From Chryseobacterium sp. POL2 (GTDB taxonomy: Bacteria; Bacteroidota; Bacteroidia; Flavobacteriales; Weeksellaceae), in the NCBI RefSeq assembly GCF_011058315.1, contig NZ_CP049298.1:2294001-2358000 (forward strand): 64,000 bases of DNA, given 5' to 3'. Shown one piece after another: positions 18,690-28,287 of this stretch (positions are counted from its first letter, which is position 1; each line of letters begins with the position of its first letter). Under the pieces are notes generated by a model. The model worked only from the letters and a program-made list of their open reading frames with translations, did not search any database and was not told the DNA's origin. Both the position numbers and the translations under genes were made by a program.

Positions 18690-18961
18690 TTTTGCATATT
18701 TCTAAAGACACTTTAAGAACTTTCATCTTCAAAAAAATACTGGGTTGAGGTTATAAGGTCCTAGCTCCCTGTCCTGGAATGAATAGTTGTATTAAGACAA
18801 GCCCGATTTTGTGGTTTCCGACCTATATTTTATGCTTTTAAAAGCTAAAATTTGTGCTTAAAAATATTAAATTATAAGTTGATTAACCGCGGTATTAAAC
18901 CAAATAACCTGATGACTTCTTATAAAAACCGCATCGGATTATTCCAGAACCGCAAATTTGC
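18690..18961. other. Unexplained intergenic sequence, possible structured RNA
   Basis: No open frame of coding character was found in these 270 bases between two convergent genes. A nested set of complementary segments can be read: TATAAGGTC (18752-18760) with GACCTATA (18820-18827), GGAA (18776-18779) with TTCC (18816-18819) and ACAA (18797-18800) with TTGT (18809-18812). The strand is unknown and no known RNA family was recognised. Confidence 0.25.
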
Positions 18962-19609
18962 TTATTCTGCTTTTAGCATATTAAGTTCACCAAAATGTTT
19001 TTTGAACTTTTGGATTTTCGGACCAACTACCGCACTGCAATAAGGCTGCGTGGGATTGGTTTTATAATAACCTTGGTGATAAGCTTCTGCTGGCCAAAAT
19101 TTCACAAAAGGAACAATCTCTGTAACATATTTCCCTGGCCATTGTTGACGCGCTTCAGACACTTTTAAAGATGCTTCTGCTTCAGACTTTTGAGTTTCTG
19201 AATGATAAAATATAGAAGACCGGTATTGCGTACCGATGTCGTTGCCTTGTCTGTTGAGCGTCGTCGGATCGTGCAAAAACCAAAATACCTCCAAAAGTTG
19301 TGAGAACGAAATAACAGAAGGATCAAACTTAATTTGTACCACTTCCGCATGGCCCGTGTTGCCTGTACATACTTCTTCGTAAGTTGGATAATCTTTGTGA
19401 CCGCCAGAATAACCCGAGGTTACACTTTCGACACCTTTTAACATAGTGAAACAGCTTTCGACACACCAAAAACAGCCACCTCCAATTGTTGCTAATTCCA
19501 TTTTTTGATTATTTTTAAATTTAGTTTCTCGTAGTTTAATTTTAGAATCTTGGCCAGTGCATTTAACAAGGGCTAACATGGCTAATAGTATTAAAACTAG
19601 ATTTTTCAT
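18962..19609 (-). CDS. msrA: Peptide-methionine (S)-S-oxide reductase MsrA, exported
   Basis: MsrA repairs the S-epimer of oxidised methionine. The catalytic motif GGGCFWCVESCF is present, with GYSGGHKDYPTYEEVCTGNTGHAE and YHQGYY. The chosen start gives an N-terminal hydrophobic stretch ending LALVKCTGQ, a signal peptide or a lipobox with an unusual Lys before the Cys, so it is probably exported. A start at 19630 would add seven residues and overlap the ROK kinase gene. MsrB (54592-55098) is also a lipoprotein, suggesting periplasmic methionine repair. Confidence 0.92.
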   Translation of the reverse strand: MKNLVLILLAMLALVKCTGQDSKIKLRETKFKNNQKMELATIGGGCFWCVESCFTMLKGVESVTSGYSGGHKDYPTYEEVCTGNTGHAEVVQIKFDPSVISFSQLLEVFWFLHDPTTLNRQGNDIGTQYRSSIFYHSETQKSEAEASLKVSEARQQWPGKYVTEIVPFVKFWPAEAYHQGYYKTNPTQPYCSAVVGPKIQKFKKHFGELNMLKAE

Positions 19610-19617
19610 TTTTAAAA

Positions 19618-20583
19618 TTATTTTTCCCAAACTAAGGCACTTGCTCCTAAGATGGCAGCATCAGCTTCGTTGAGTTCGCTGGTTACGAGTGTTACTTTAT
19701 CACGGAAAATAGGAAGGAGATTTTTTTCCATGTGTAACTTGGTTGGTTTTAAAATATAATCGCCAGCTTTGATAACGCCACCAAATAACAGAATGGCTTC
19801 TGGCGATGAGAACATGACAAAATTAGCTAAAGCTTGTCCTAATATTTGGCCTGTATAGCGGAAGACTTCAATTGCAATTTCGTCGCCTTTTTCGGCACAT
19901 TCGTAGACTGTTTGCGCATTGATAACTTCCTCAGGAAAGTTGTTTAACAACGAGTTTGGAAATTCTGCACGAAGTTTTTTTGCTGTAATACTAATTCCCG
20001 TTGCAGAGGCATAGGCTTCCAAAGAACCTTCGGATCCTGTGCTCCAATGTTTTCTTCCGCCTGGTTTTACAATGCAATGTCCCAGTTCTCCTGCGAAACC
20101 ATCGTGCCCATAAATAAGTTGTCCATTAGAAATAATACCACTTCCCACGCCTGTACCTAGAGTTATCATAATAAAATCCTTCATGCCACGCGCGGCGCCA
20201 TACATCAACTCGCCCAAAGCTGCGGCATTGGCGTCATTCGTAATACGACAATCTTTTCCAAATTTTTCTGTTATTAATTTGGAAAACGGAATAACACCTT
20301 TCCAACTAAGATTGGGCGCGTGCTCTATTGTGCCTTTGTAATAATTGGCATTGGGCGCCCCGATCCCAATTCCTACTACAGAAATATCAGGTAGCTTCTG
20401 CAATAATATTTGGATGTTATTGTAAAGCGTATCGATGAAATCTATAACCGTGTCGTAGCCAGTTGTTTTCATAGTGCCTTTTTCAAGGATTTCGCCACGG
20501 TGGTTGACAATTCCAAATTTGGTATTGGTTCCTCCGATATCAATGCCTAAGGCTAGCTCGTTGGATAAATCTAATAATGCCAT
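19618..20583 (-). CDS. ROK family sugar kinase (glucokinase-like)
   Basis: ROK kinases phosphorylate glucose or related sugars. ATP-binding GIDIGGTNTKFG (about residue 14), catalytic Asp in TNDANAAALGE (D117), TLGTGVGSGI and GELGH (E167, H169) are present. The ROK zinc motif CxCGxxGC is replaced by WSTGSEGS (180-187), so all three Cys are gone while the framing Gly and the LE remain. Length (321 aa) is normal. The msrA start lies 8 bases downstream, so the two are probably co-transcribed. Substrate is not determined. Confidence 0.88.
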   Translation of the reverse strand: MALLDLSNELALGIDIGGTNTKFGIVNHRGEILEKGTMKTTGYDTVIDFIDTLYNNIQILLQKLPDISVVGIGIGAPNANYYKGTIEHAPNLSWKGVIPFSKLITEKFGKDCRITNDANAAALGELMYGAARGMKDFIMITLGTGVGSGIISNGQLIYGHDGFAGELGHCIVKPGGRKHWSTGSEGSLEAYASATGISITAKKLRAEFPNSLLNNFPEEVINAQTVYECAEKGDEIAIEVFRYTGQILGQALANFVMFSSPEAILLFGGVIKAGDYILKPTKLHMEKNLLPIFRDKVTLVTSELNEADAAILGASALVWEK

Positions 20584-20652
20584 TTTGTTTTAATCGAATG
20601 ATAAAATTAGTGAAAACTTAGATTAAATCCATTTGACTTTTGTTTATTTAAC

Positions 20653-20685
20653 AAAAAAACCGAAGATGTAATTATCTTCGGTTTT
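20653..20685 (-). terminator. Terminator of secA
   Basis: On the minus strand AAAACCGAAGAT and ATCTTCGGTTT pair as an 11-bp stem with a 6-base loop, followed by a run of seven T. It lies just after the secA stop. Confidence 0.75.
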
Positions 20686-20702
20686 CGTTTATTTTAAAAA
20701 TC

Positions 20703-23700
20703 TTATGCAGGGATTTCTCCTTTGTATAAGAAAGAGATTATCTCTTTGTTAACCTTGTCTACCATCTCGCTGAAAAGATAGAAAGATTCTTGCTTATAGA
20801 TTACAAGTGGGTCTTTTTGCTCGTAAACTGCACCTTGGGAAGATCTTCTAAGGTCGTCCATTTCACGAAGATGTGTTTTCCAGTTTTCATCGATGATTGC
20901 TAAAGATATGTTCTTTTCGAAATCGGTGATAAGGCTTTCACATTTTGTTTCGTAAGCTTGCTGAAGATCGGTTACAATGGTTGTTGTTTTGGTTCCGTCA
21001 GAGAAAGGCACTTGGATCATTTTGAACATGCTGCCTTGGTTAAGGAACACATTTTCGATGATTGGATTGGCTTTTTCTTTAAGAAGTTGCAACTTCATTT
21101 TGTAATCTTCTTGTGCGCTTTTGAAAACAATGTCTACCAATTCTTTTTCCTGCATGCTGCTAAATTGTGCTGCAGAAACTGGCGATTCCATTGTAAAATA
21201 TTTAATTAAATCAAATTCAAAATCTTTGAAGCTTCCAGCTGTTTTGGTTGAAGAAACAATGGATGCCGCTGTGTCGTAAATCATATTAACGATGTCGTAC
21301 TTGAGGTGGTCACCGAACAAAGCGTTCTTTCTTCTTTTGTAGATAACGTCACGTTGTTTGTTCATAACGTCATCGTATTCTAGCAACTTTTTACGGATAC
21401 CAAAGTTATTCTCTTCTACTTTTTTCTGAGCTCTTTCGATGGATTTGGAAATCATAGAGTGTTGAATAACTTCACCTTCTTTATGTCCCATTCTGTCCAT
21501 CATTTTTGCGATTCTTTCAGAACCAAAAAGACGCATAAGGTTGTCTTCTAAAGATACATAGAACTGTGAAGAACCTGGGTCTCCTTGACGACCAGCACGA
21601 CCTCTTAACTGTCTGTCAACACGTCTAGAGTCGTGTCTTTCTGTACCGATGATGGCTAAACCTCCAGCTTCTTTAACTTCTGGAATTAATTTGATATCGG
21701 TACCACGACCTGCCATATTGGTTGCAATGGTTACAACACCTGGACGGCCTGCTTCGGCAACGATTTCTGCTTCTTTTTTGTGAAGTTTCGCATTAAGAAC
21801 TTGGTGAGGGATTTTTCTCAGTTGTAATGCTCTAGAAAGCAATTGAGAAATTTCAACAGAAGTTGTCCCCACAAGAACTGGTCTGCCTGCTGAGGTAAGT
21901 TTCTCTACTTCTTCGATAACTGCATTGTATTTTTCACGATTGGTTTTGTACACCAAGTCATGTTTATCGTGTCTTTGGATTGGTCTATTGGTTGGGATAA
22001 CCACAACATCCAATTTGTAGATTTGCCAGAATTCGCCAGCTTCAGTTTCTGCTGTACCTGTCATCCCCGCCAACTTGTTGTACATACGGAAATAGTTCTG
22101 AAGCGTTACCGTTGCAAAAGTCTGCGTTGCCGCTTCGATTTTTACATTTTCTTTAGCTTCGATAGCTTGGTGAAGTCCGTCAGAGTAACGACGACCGTCC
22201 ATGATACGTCCCGTCTGCTCATCAACGATTTTGACTTCGCCATCGATAACAACATATTCGTCATCTTTTTCAAAAAGCGTGTATGCTTTCAATAGTTGGT
22301 TAAGCGTGTGGATACGTTCGGATTTTACAGCGAAATCTCGGAATAATTCATCTTTTTTAGCAAATTCTTCTTCCTTGGATAGATTTTGGTTTTCCAACTC
22401 AGCGATTTCTGTACCGATGTCTTGTAATACAAAGAAGTTAGGGTCTTCGTTACCAGCTGACATATACTCGATACCTTTGTCTGTTAAGTCGATTTGATTA
22501 TTTTTTTCGTCAATTACGAAATAAAGATCTTTATCAACGATTGGCATATCACGGTTGTTGTCCTGCATATATTGCCCTTCAACTTTTTGTAATAATGCTT
22601 TGTTGCCACTCTCTGATAAAAATTTGATTAAAGGTCTTGACTTAGGAAGCCCTCTGTATGCTTGTAATAATTTGAAACCACCTTCTTTAGTATTTCCGTT
22701 TGCTATTAATTTTTTAGCTTCATTGAAAATAGAAGTGATGGTTTTTTTTTGTATATCAACGATACGGTCAATCGAAGGTTTCAGAACATCAAATTCTTGT
22801 CTATCACCTTGAGGAACTGGTCCGGAAATAATTAAAGGTGTTCTTGCATCATCAATTAAAACAGAATCCACCTCATCGACGATTGCGAAGTTAAGCTCAC
22901 CTTGTACCAATTCTGATGGAGAAGTTACCATGTTATCTCTTAGGTAGTCAAATCCGAATTCGTTATTAGTACCATAAGTAATACTTGATTGATAGGCCTT
23001 TCTTCTCGCATCTGAGTTCGGTTGGTGGTTGTCAATACAATCGATACTCATGCCATGGAACATGTATAATGGTCCCATCCAAGCCGAGTCACGTTTTGCA
23101 AGATAGTCGTTAACCGTTACAACGTGAACACCACGTCCTGGTAATGCGTTAAGGAAAATAGGAAGCGTTCCTACAAGGGTTTTACCTTCACCAGTTGCCA
23201 TTTCGGCAATTTTGCCACTGTGGAGTACAACACCACCAATAAACTGTGTGTCGTAATGTACCATATCCCAAGTTACTGCAGTACCTGCCGCATCCCATTG
23301 GTTTTTCCAAACGGCGATATCTCCTTCTAGTTCTACGAAATCTCTAGTAGCTGCCAACTCTTTGTCCCAGTCTGTGGCAGTAACACGAATTGATCCGTTC
23401 TGGGCTAGACGTCGAGAAGTTTCCTTAACTAAAGCAAATGCTTCTGGTAGAATTTCGCTAAGAATTTTCTCTTCAACTTGGTAAGAGTCTTTTTTAAGAC
23501 TTTCTATTTTTCCAAAAAGCGCTTCTTTTTCATCAACATTTTCAGTCGTTTTTATTTGCTCTTGTACAGCATTTATTTGTTCTGTTATAGAAGCTGTCGC
23601 TGTTTTGATCTTAGATCTAAATTCTTCTGTTTTCTCTCTCAGTCCATCATCTGTTAGTTGCTGAATGTTAGGCTCTACAGCTTTGATCTTATTAACAACT

Positions 23701-23774
23701 TTTTTTACTTCTTTTAAATCCTTTGCGTTTTTGTCACCCAAAAAACTTTTAAGAACACTATTTAAAAAACTCAT
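20703..23774 (-). CDS. secA: Preprotein translocase subunit SecA
   Basis: SecA is the ATPase that drives proteins through SecYEG. Motifs in order: [10 protein letters not shown] (Walker A), [20 protein letters not shown] (Walker B/DEVD), [38 protein letters not shown] and [19 protein letters not shown]. The 1023-aa length includes an enlarged insertion between Walker B and the second nucleotide-binding fold, common in Bacteroidota. The protein ends at GEIPA, without the C-terminal CxCxSGxxxxxCH zinc domain of most SecA proteins. It is monocistronic. Confidence 0.97.
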   Translation of the reverse strand: MSFLNSVLKSFLGDKNAKDLKEVKKVVNKIKAVEPNIQQLTDDGLREKTEEFRSKIKTATASITEQINAVQEQIKTTENVDEKEALFGKIESLKKDSYQVEEKILSEILPEAFALVKETSRRLAQNGSIRVTATDWDKELAATRDFVELEGDIAVWKNQWDAAGTAVTWDMVHYDTQFIGGVVLHSGKIAEMATGEGKTLVGTLPIFLNALPGRGVHVVTVNDYLAKRDSAWMGPLYMFHGMSIDCIDNHQPNSDARRKAYQSSITYGTNNEFGFDYLRDNMVTSPSELVQGELNFAIVDEVDSVLIDDARTPLIISGPVPQGDRQEFDVLKPSIDRIVDIQKKTITSIFNEAKKLIANGNTKEGGFKLLQAYRGLPKSRPLIKFLSESGNKALLQKVEGQYMQDNNRDMPIVDKDLYFVIDEKNNQIDLTDKGIEYMSAGNEDPNFFVLQDIGTEIAELENQNLSKEEEFAKKDELFRDFAVKSERIHTLNQLLKAYTLFEKDDEYVVIDGEVKIVDEQTGRIMDGRRYSDGLHQAIEAKENVKIEAATQTFATVTLQNYFRMYNKLAGMTGTAETEAGEFWQIYKLDVVVIPTNRPIQRHDKHDLVYKTNREKYNAVIEEVEKLTSAGRPVLVGTTSVEISQLLSRALQLRKIPHQVLNAKLHKKEAEIVAEAGRPGVVTIATNMAGRGTDIKLIPEVKEAGGLAIIGTERHDSRRVDRQLRGRAGRQGDPGSSQFYVSLEDNLMRLFGSERIAKMMDRMGHKEGEVIQHSMISKSIERAQKKVEENNFGIRKKLLEYDDVMNKQRDVIYKRRKNALFGDHLKYDIVNMIYDTAASIVSSTKTAGSFKDFEFDLIKYFTMESPVSAAQFSSMQEKELVDIVFKSAQEDYKMKLQLLKEKANPIIENVFLNQGSMFKMIQVPFSDGTKTTTIVTDLQQAYETKCESLITDFEKNISLAIIDENWKTHLREMDDLRRSSQGAVYEQKDPLVIYKQESFYLFSEMVDKVNKEIISFLYKGEIPA

Positions 23775-23885
23775 TGTCTGTTGATTTTTTCGTCAGGAAT
23801 CATCCTTAATTTAAAGAAAACCTAAAAATTTTCTTCGTTAATAATTCAGTGAAGCCTCAAGACAAGTTGAGGCATATTATTTATA

Positions 23886-24107
23886 TTAATATTCGTCTTC
23901 GTTCCAAAGGAAGTCTTCGTCTGAGGGATAGTCAGACCATACTTCTTCGATACTTTCATACACTTCTCCTTCGTCTTCGATGGCTTGTAAGTTTTCTACA
24001 ACTTCCATTGGTGCACCAGTTCTGATGGCGTAGTCAATAAGTTCTGCCTTGGTCATTGGCCAAGGTGCGTCGCTTAGGTAAGAAGCTAATTCTAAAGTCC
24101 AGTACAT
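23886..24107 (-). CDS. DUF2795 domain protein
   Basis: A 73-aa acidic protein. The first 45 residues (YLSDAPWPMTKAELIDYA, then TGAPMEVVENL) match the DUF2795 pattern, which is thought to be a small helical fold; the tail is rich in Asp, Glu and Trp. Function is unknown. It sits 110 bases upstream of secA on the same strand. The next 155 bases upstream (24108-24263) are AT-rich with nothing recognised. Confidence 0.8.
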   Translation of the reverse strand: MYWTLELASYLSDAPWPMTKAELIDYAIRTGAPMEVVENLQAIEDEGEVYESIEEVWSDYPSDEDFLWNEDEY

Positions 24108-24263
24108 AATTTAATTTTTTGCAAAAGTAAAAAAATAGGTTATATAATATCAATTTTATCGTTGGTTTTCAAATAAATTTCAAAACAATTCAAAATTTTA
24201 TTTAAATAAATGTATCAATAATTTCACGAAACTATTGTGTTTATAAGGTTTTCTCCCAACTTG

Positions 24264-25289
24264 CTATGCTTTTCTCAAAAACCATTCCACAAATTTTTTT
24301 ATGCCATTTTGGAAGTTTGTGCTTGGTTTATAGTCAATTATTGTCATAGCTTTTGTGATGTTGGCATTTGTTTTTGTGACATCCCCTGGTTGCATTGGCA
24401 GATTTTTAAGATGTGCTTTTTTTGAAAGAGTATTCTCAATAGTCTGGAGCATTTCTTTAAGGTTGATAACTTCACTTTCGCCAAGGTTGATGATTTCATA
24501 TATATTATCGTGTTTTTCCAGGTATGTTATGGATTTTATAATCCCATCGATAATATCATCTATATAAGTGTAGTCACGCGCGGTGCTTCCATCGCCGTAA
24601 AAAGGAAGTTCTTTCTCTTCAGAAATTAGTTTTGTAAATTTATGAATTGCCAAGTCTGGACGTTGCTTGGGGCCATAAACCGTGAAAAACCGAAGCTGTA
24701 TCATGTCAATATTATAAAGATGATGGTACACGTGGCCTAATATTTCGCAACATTTTTTGGTGGCGGCATAGGGTGAAATCGGCTTGTCAACATTGTCGGT
24801 TTCAGAAAAAGGTGTTTTTTCATTGTTCCCATAGACGGAGGAGGACGAGGCGCAAACAAATTTTTTGATACCGTGTTTTTTGCAAAGTTCCCAAAGATTC
24901 ATTGTACCACGGATATTAACCGACTCATAATCCAGAGGTCGTTCGATAGATGGGCGAACACCTGCCAAAGCCGCCAAATGTATAATAAGATCGATATTAT
25001 TCTCTTCAAAAATTTTTTCTAATGTTTCTAAATCCCGAATATCTTGATAATACAATTTGTATTGATCGTTGTTGGTAATGCTTTGGAGTTTTTGAATGTC
25101 CTCATTTTTTTCTTTAAAATTAAAGTCAGTCGGTTGATTTGTACTATCAAGCGTATTTTCAATTTTAATTTTATAATCGTAAAAATCATCAAAATTATCT
25201 ATGTTGATGACAGAATGTCCATTTTTAAGAAGTTGTTCTACAAGATGAGAACCAATAAAGCCCGAACCACCCGTTACCAGATATCGCAT
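24264..25289 (-). CDS. NAD-dependent nucleotide-sugar epimerase (UDP-glucuronate 4-epimerase-like)
   Basis: An extended short-chain dehydrogenase: NAD-binding GGSGFIGSH at residues 7-15, catalytic SSSSVYGNNE and SPYAATKK (YxxxK), then VYGPKQRPDLA and STARDYTYIDDI. The combination is closest to UDP-glucuronate 4-epimerases used to make galacturonate for surface polysaccharides. The start MRYLVTGG is chosen because the Rossmann fold begins there; a start at 25319 adds ten basic residues. The sugar substrate is inferred only from these motifs. Confidence 0.86.
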   Translation of the reverse strand: MRYLVTGGSGFIGSHLVEQLLKNGHSVINIDNFDDFYDYKIKIENTLDSTNQPTDFNFKEKNEDIQKLQSITNNDQYKLYYQDIRDLETLEKIFEENNIDLIIHLAALAGVRPSIERPLDYESVNIRGTMNLWELCKKHGIKKFVCASSSSVYGNNEKTPFSETDNVDKPISPYAATKKCCEILGHVYHHLYNIDMIQLRFFTVYGPKQRPDLAIHKFTKLISEEKELPFYGDGSTARDYTYIDDIIDGIIKSITYLEKHDNIYEIINLGESEVINLKEMLQTIENTLSKKAHLKNLPMQPGDVTKTNANITKAMTIIDYKPSTNFQNGIKKFVEWFLRKA

Positions 25290-25439
25290 ATTTGTGTTTT
25301 TAGTCTTTGTTTTTCGCAAATGTACTAAAATATAGACATTTTTAATAAAAGATTGGGTTTCAGTATTTTATTTTTTTTAAGGATTTATTTTGTGATGGAT
25401 TATGGATAAAAGCCTAATTTTAAAGTCTAAAATTTTGAA

Positions 25440-26234
25440 ATGATATTTTCTGGACAAATTCTAAAAATGAGTTCGCAGTTGGCAGAACCTATACAATATT
25501 TTTTGAACCTGAATCATGATTTAATTTCCATGAATCAACTTTTCGGGCGCGAACTTCGTATAAAACATATCGGATACCAATGTGTGAACTGCGACAGTGA
25601 CGAAAAAATTTACCGAATGGGATTTTGTAAAAAATGCTTTTTCGAAAGTCCGTATGCGAGCGATACTATTATCCGTCCAGAACTGTCGACGGCGCATCTG
25701 GGCGTTGCAGAACGTGATCTCGAGGTGGAAAAATCTATCCAGTTGGTGCCTCATATAGTCTATTTGTCTTACACGGGCGATGTTAAAGTTGGGGTGACAC
25801 GCGAGACGCAAATACCAACGCGATGGATCGATCAGGGCGCAACTTTTGCACTTCCAATTGCAAGAACCGAAAATCGTTACGAAGCTGGTATGATAGAGGT
25901 TGAACTTAAAAATCATGTCGCCGACAAAACAAATTTTAGAAAAATGTTGATGGACGAGTTGGAAAGCGACCTGGACCTAAAAGATTTTAGACATAAAATA
26001 GCAGAATATTTTCCAAAGGATTTTAAGCAATTTGCAAGCGTTGATGAACAAGTTGTGCGACTAGATTATCCTTATCAAGCACCAGAAAAAGTCAATGTTT
26101 TCACTTTGGATAAACATCCGGAATATAGTGGAATTCTAAAAGGTATTAAAGGTCAATATCTTCAATTCGAGGGCGATTATTTTATGAATGTTCGTGGACA
26201 TGAAGGTTATGTTATAGAACTGGACATTAAATAA
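25440..26234 (+). CDS. DUF2797 family protein with a Cys4 motif
   Basis: A 264-aa protein. A probable zinc site, CVNC then CKKC 13 residues later, is near residue 53. It is followed by IVYLSYTGDVKVGVTR and TRWIDQGA, a segment resembling the GIY-YIG-like core of DUF2797. Function is unknown. It is a single gene with a strong terminator shared with the convergent neighbour. The 150 bases upstream (25290-25439) are AT-rich without a recognised promoter. Confidence 0.82.
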   Translation: MIFSGQILKMSSQLAEPIQYFLNLNHDLISMNQLFGRELRIKHIGYQCVNCDSDEKIYRMGFCKKCFFESPYASDTIIRPELSTAHLGVAERDLEVEKSIQLVPHIVYLSYTGDVKVGVTRETQIPTRWIDQGATFALPIARTENRYEAGMIEVELKNHVADKTNFRKMLMDELESDLDLKDFRHKIAEYFPKDFKQFASVDEQVVRLDYPYQAPEKVNVFTLDKHPEYSGILKGIKGQYLQFEGDYFMNVRGHEGYVIELDIK

Positions 26235-26264
26235 TTGTGGATTTTGTTTCTACTACAAAACTTA

Positions 26265-26310
26265 TAAAACCATGCGGGTTCAAAATTTTTTTTGAACCCG
26301 CATGGTTTTA
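26265..26310. terminator. Strong bidirectional terminator after the DUF2797 gene
   Basis: Two 21-base arms (26265-26285, 26290-26310) pair perfectly around AACCATGCGGGTTC with a TTTT loop, and A/T runs lie on both outer sides. The last bases overlap the stop of the minus-strand gene. Confidence 0.8.
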
Positions 26311-26658
26311 TTTACTTAATTTAAATTGTGAATTTTCTTCAAAAGGCATTGCTTTTAGGAAATCATCAAATTCTGGACCTTCATAGTTGCTGTCTGCACC
26401 GTAAGCTTCTATTAGATAGGAAATTTGTCCATCTTTATCTTTTAACACATAAAGTGCCGCGCTGTCCGATGGGTTGCTTTCTCCTTCAAAACGATAGGCT
26501 CGGATAATCACGAGGTCAGTTGGGTTTGTATATGTTTTGCCAGAATCTTGCAATTCGAAAACCTTGTTTTCATTCATCCGAACTTCTGTATCTATGCCAT
26601 TTTCGGCAAGTTGACTCATAAGTTCGCTAAGGGTGGTCATAGGAAATTCGTATATCAT
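26308..26658 (-). CDS. Small acidic protein of the family often labelled phosphoribosylpyrophosphate synthetase
   Basis: A 116-aa protein without a signal peptide. The pattern of an N-terminal helix, a central FEGESNPSDSAALYVLKD segment and LIEAYGADS near the end resembles short Bacteroidota proteins labelled PRPP synthetase in databases. No PRPP-binding loop (DxxxxGT/S) can be seen, so that label is probably wrong, and the function is unknown. The recognition is from memory of the family pattern. Confidence 0.6.
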   Translation of the reverse strand: MIYEFPMTTLSELMSQLAENGIDTEVRMNENKVFELQDSGKTYTNPTDLVIIRAYRFEGESNPSDSAALYVLKDKDGQISYLIEAYGADSNYEGPEFDDFLKAMPFEENSQFKLSK

Positions 26659-26703
26659 AGCTTATATTTTTAATGTTAACAAATTGATAGCAAATATTAT
26701 GCG

Positions 26704-26742
26704 CAAAAAAACCTTGCTTCAAAATTTTTGAAACAAGGTTCG
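26704..26742 (-). terminator. Terminator of the KKDGTPDKRYK-repeat gene
   Basis: On the minus strand AACCTTG and CAAGGTT, with an inner TTTCAAAA / TTTTGAAG extension, form a stem followed by seven T. Confidence 0.65.
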
Positions 26743-26767
26743 CGCTAAAAATAAAAGTTATGAAAAA

Positions 26768-27046
26768 TTATTTGTTCTCTTTGTAACGCTTATCAGGCGT
26801 TCCATCTTTTTTAAGATGCTGATTTTGCTTGTAGCGTTTGTCGGGTGTGCCGTCTTTTTTTAGTTTTACAGTTTTTGTCTTTGTATCCGTTACGACCGCT
26901 TTGTCACTGCTGGTTTTTGTAACTTTTTTAACTTCAGTTTTTTTAACAGTTACGGGAGCCGCTTTTGTTGTAACGGGTTGTGTGCTTTGTGCCGTTGCAA
27001 GTCCTAAACCTAAACTTAACATCAAAGCTGTTAGAATATTTTTCAT
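26768..27046 (-). CDS. Small exported basic protein with two LKKDGTPDKRYK repeats
   Basis: A 92-aa product: signal peptide (about residues 1-19, ending ATAQ), a Thr/Lys/Val-rich low-complexity linker, then two direct copies of LKKDGTPDKRYK separated by QNQH, ending in ENK. It is strongly basic and probably periplasmic or secreted. Similar KDGTPDxRYK tails occur in small Bacteroidota proteins, but no function is known. It appears monocistronic, with its own terminator. Confidence 0.75.
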   Translation of the reverse strand: MKNILTALMLSLGLGLATAQSTQPVTTKAAPVTVKKTEVKKVTKTSSDKAVVTDTKTKTVKLKKDGTPDKRYKQNQHLKKDGTPDKRYKENK

Positions 27047-27160
27047 TTCTGTGTTATTGTGAATTGTGATGTAAAAGTATATGAAAATTTAATCTTTAAA
27101 AACCAATATAGCGATTTTAACTATAAATTATTAAAGATTAAAAAAATATTAAAACGAATA

Positions 27161-27781
27161 TTAAAAATTAATTCGGTAAGCTAGACTGATATTTAAAAAC
27201 CAAGCTTTTGAGTAGAACTCTTCTATTTTAGGATTTTGATTGCGAATACTGGCGGTGTAATAATTGAGTTTGGTCCCACACAAAACCTGCTGCACACCTT
27301 CTCGATCCAAGGTGTAAAGTATTTTTCCACCAATATGGAATCCTGCATTTCCTTCATTAAAATTTCCACCTTTGTCAATGAATTTTGATGTAATTCTGTA
27401 AATACTAGCACCAGCAAGTGCTTCCAAGTCAACATCTTCGCCAATGTTGTGTTTGTAAACGCCAGAAAACTCAAAATTATGCATTGTAGCAGCCGACATG
27501 TATCCAAAAAGACCGCCTTGGTTGTCTTTGTCAAGATTGGCCGTTAGATAATTGTATTCCGCGGTTAGGCCAAAGCCTTTATAAAAGTCGAGTGTTCCGC
27601 CAATACCAAAACCTACAAAAGGAGATAGAGCTTTGTTCATAGCATTGTCACCGATAGCTTTCATGACACGGACATTCGGTTCAATAGAGAATTTAATTTC
27701 TTCAATAATCGGTTTTTTCTTTCGAGATTGTGACAAAACCAAACACGGAACAACAAAGAGGATTATCCAGAATTTTGACAT
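27161..27781 (-). CDS. Outer-membrane beta-barrel protein
   Basis: A 206-aa protein with a signal peptide (ending near VLSQS) followed by a basic RKKK stretch, then alternating beta strands (FGLTAEYNYLTANLD, NFEFSGVYKH, GFHIGGKILYTLD) ending with ISLAYRINF, a usual barrel C-terminus with final Phe. It overlaps the upstream lipoprotein gene by one base (TAATG), so the two are co-translated. No specific family or function is recognised. Confidence 0.7.
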   Translation of the reverse strand: MSKFWIILFVVPCLVLSQSRKKKPIIEEIKFSIEPNVRVMKAIGDNAMNKALSPFVGFGIGGTLDFYKGFGLTAEYNYLTANLDKDNQGGLFGYMSAATMHNFEFSGVYKHNIGEDVDLEALAGASIYRITSKFIDKGGNFNEGNAGFHIGGKILYTLDREGVQQVLCGTKLNYYTASIRNQNPKIEEFYSKAWFLNISLAYRINF

Positions 27782-28161
27782 TATTTAAATTTTATTTCTT
27801 CAAAAATAAGATAAGTTTCTCCAGAAGGTATAAGGATGCTTAATGAATCCGAAGCAATTTTGCAATGTGGATTGCTAGACGAGAAATGCTTAATCTTTGA
27901 CTTGAATTGAAGTTTGTATTCGCCAGAGCTATAGGGTCCTGCAATAACAAATTGTCCATTGTCTTTTGGGAAGGTTTCTCCAATAATTCTATTGTTGCTA
28001 ACGAGATGTATTGGCGAAATCATGAGATCAGGATTGGTGCCAGGGATCATCTTGCCTTCAACATAAGCGCGAAATAAGTCCGAGTCGCCACTGCTTTTGC
28101 AGGAATTTGCAAAAGTGATGAAGGCTAACGAAATGCCTAAAAACCAGAAAGTCTTTAACAT
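27781..28161 (-). CDS. Putative lipoprotein
   Basis: A 126-aa protein with a lipoprotein signal ending FANSC (Cys21). The rest is a single small beta-rich domain (GEYKLQFKSK, SILIPSGETYLIFEEIKFK) that resembles a carboxypeptidase-regulatory or FN3-like fold, though this is only an impression. It shares a transcription unit with the downstream barrel gene through a 1-base overlap, which suggests a joint envelope role. Confidence 0.68.
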   Translation of the reverse strand: MLKTFWFLGISLAFITFANSCKSSGDSDLFRAYVEGKMIPGTNPDLMISPIHLVSNNRIIGETFPKDNGQFVIAGPYSSGEYKLQFKSKIKHFSSSNPHCKIASDSLSILIPSGETYLIFEEIKFK

Positions 28162-28287
28162 GATTTTAGTTTATTATGGAAGAGTAAATATAACGAAAAA
28201 AAGTCTTTTTGTATATTTGCATTGTTAATATACGATTTCGGAAAAGTTCTGGAATCGTTATGTCGCTTTCAGACCTTTTGTTATTTT

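Noticed and set aside
25521-25916. 131-codon minus-strand frame
   Set aside because: It is antisense to the DUF2797 gene, which has a Cys4 motif and a matching family pattern.
28212-28219. TATATTTG as a full promoter of mfd
   Set aside because: The -7 motif fits, but no TTG lies 17-23 bases upstream; kept only as a remark.
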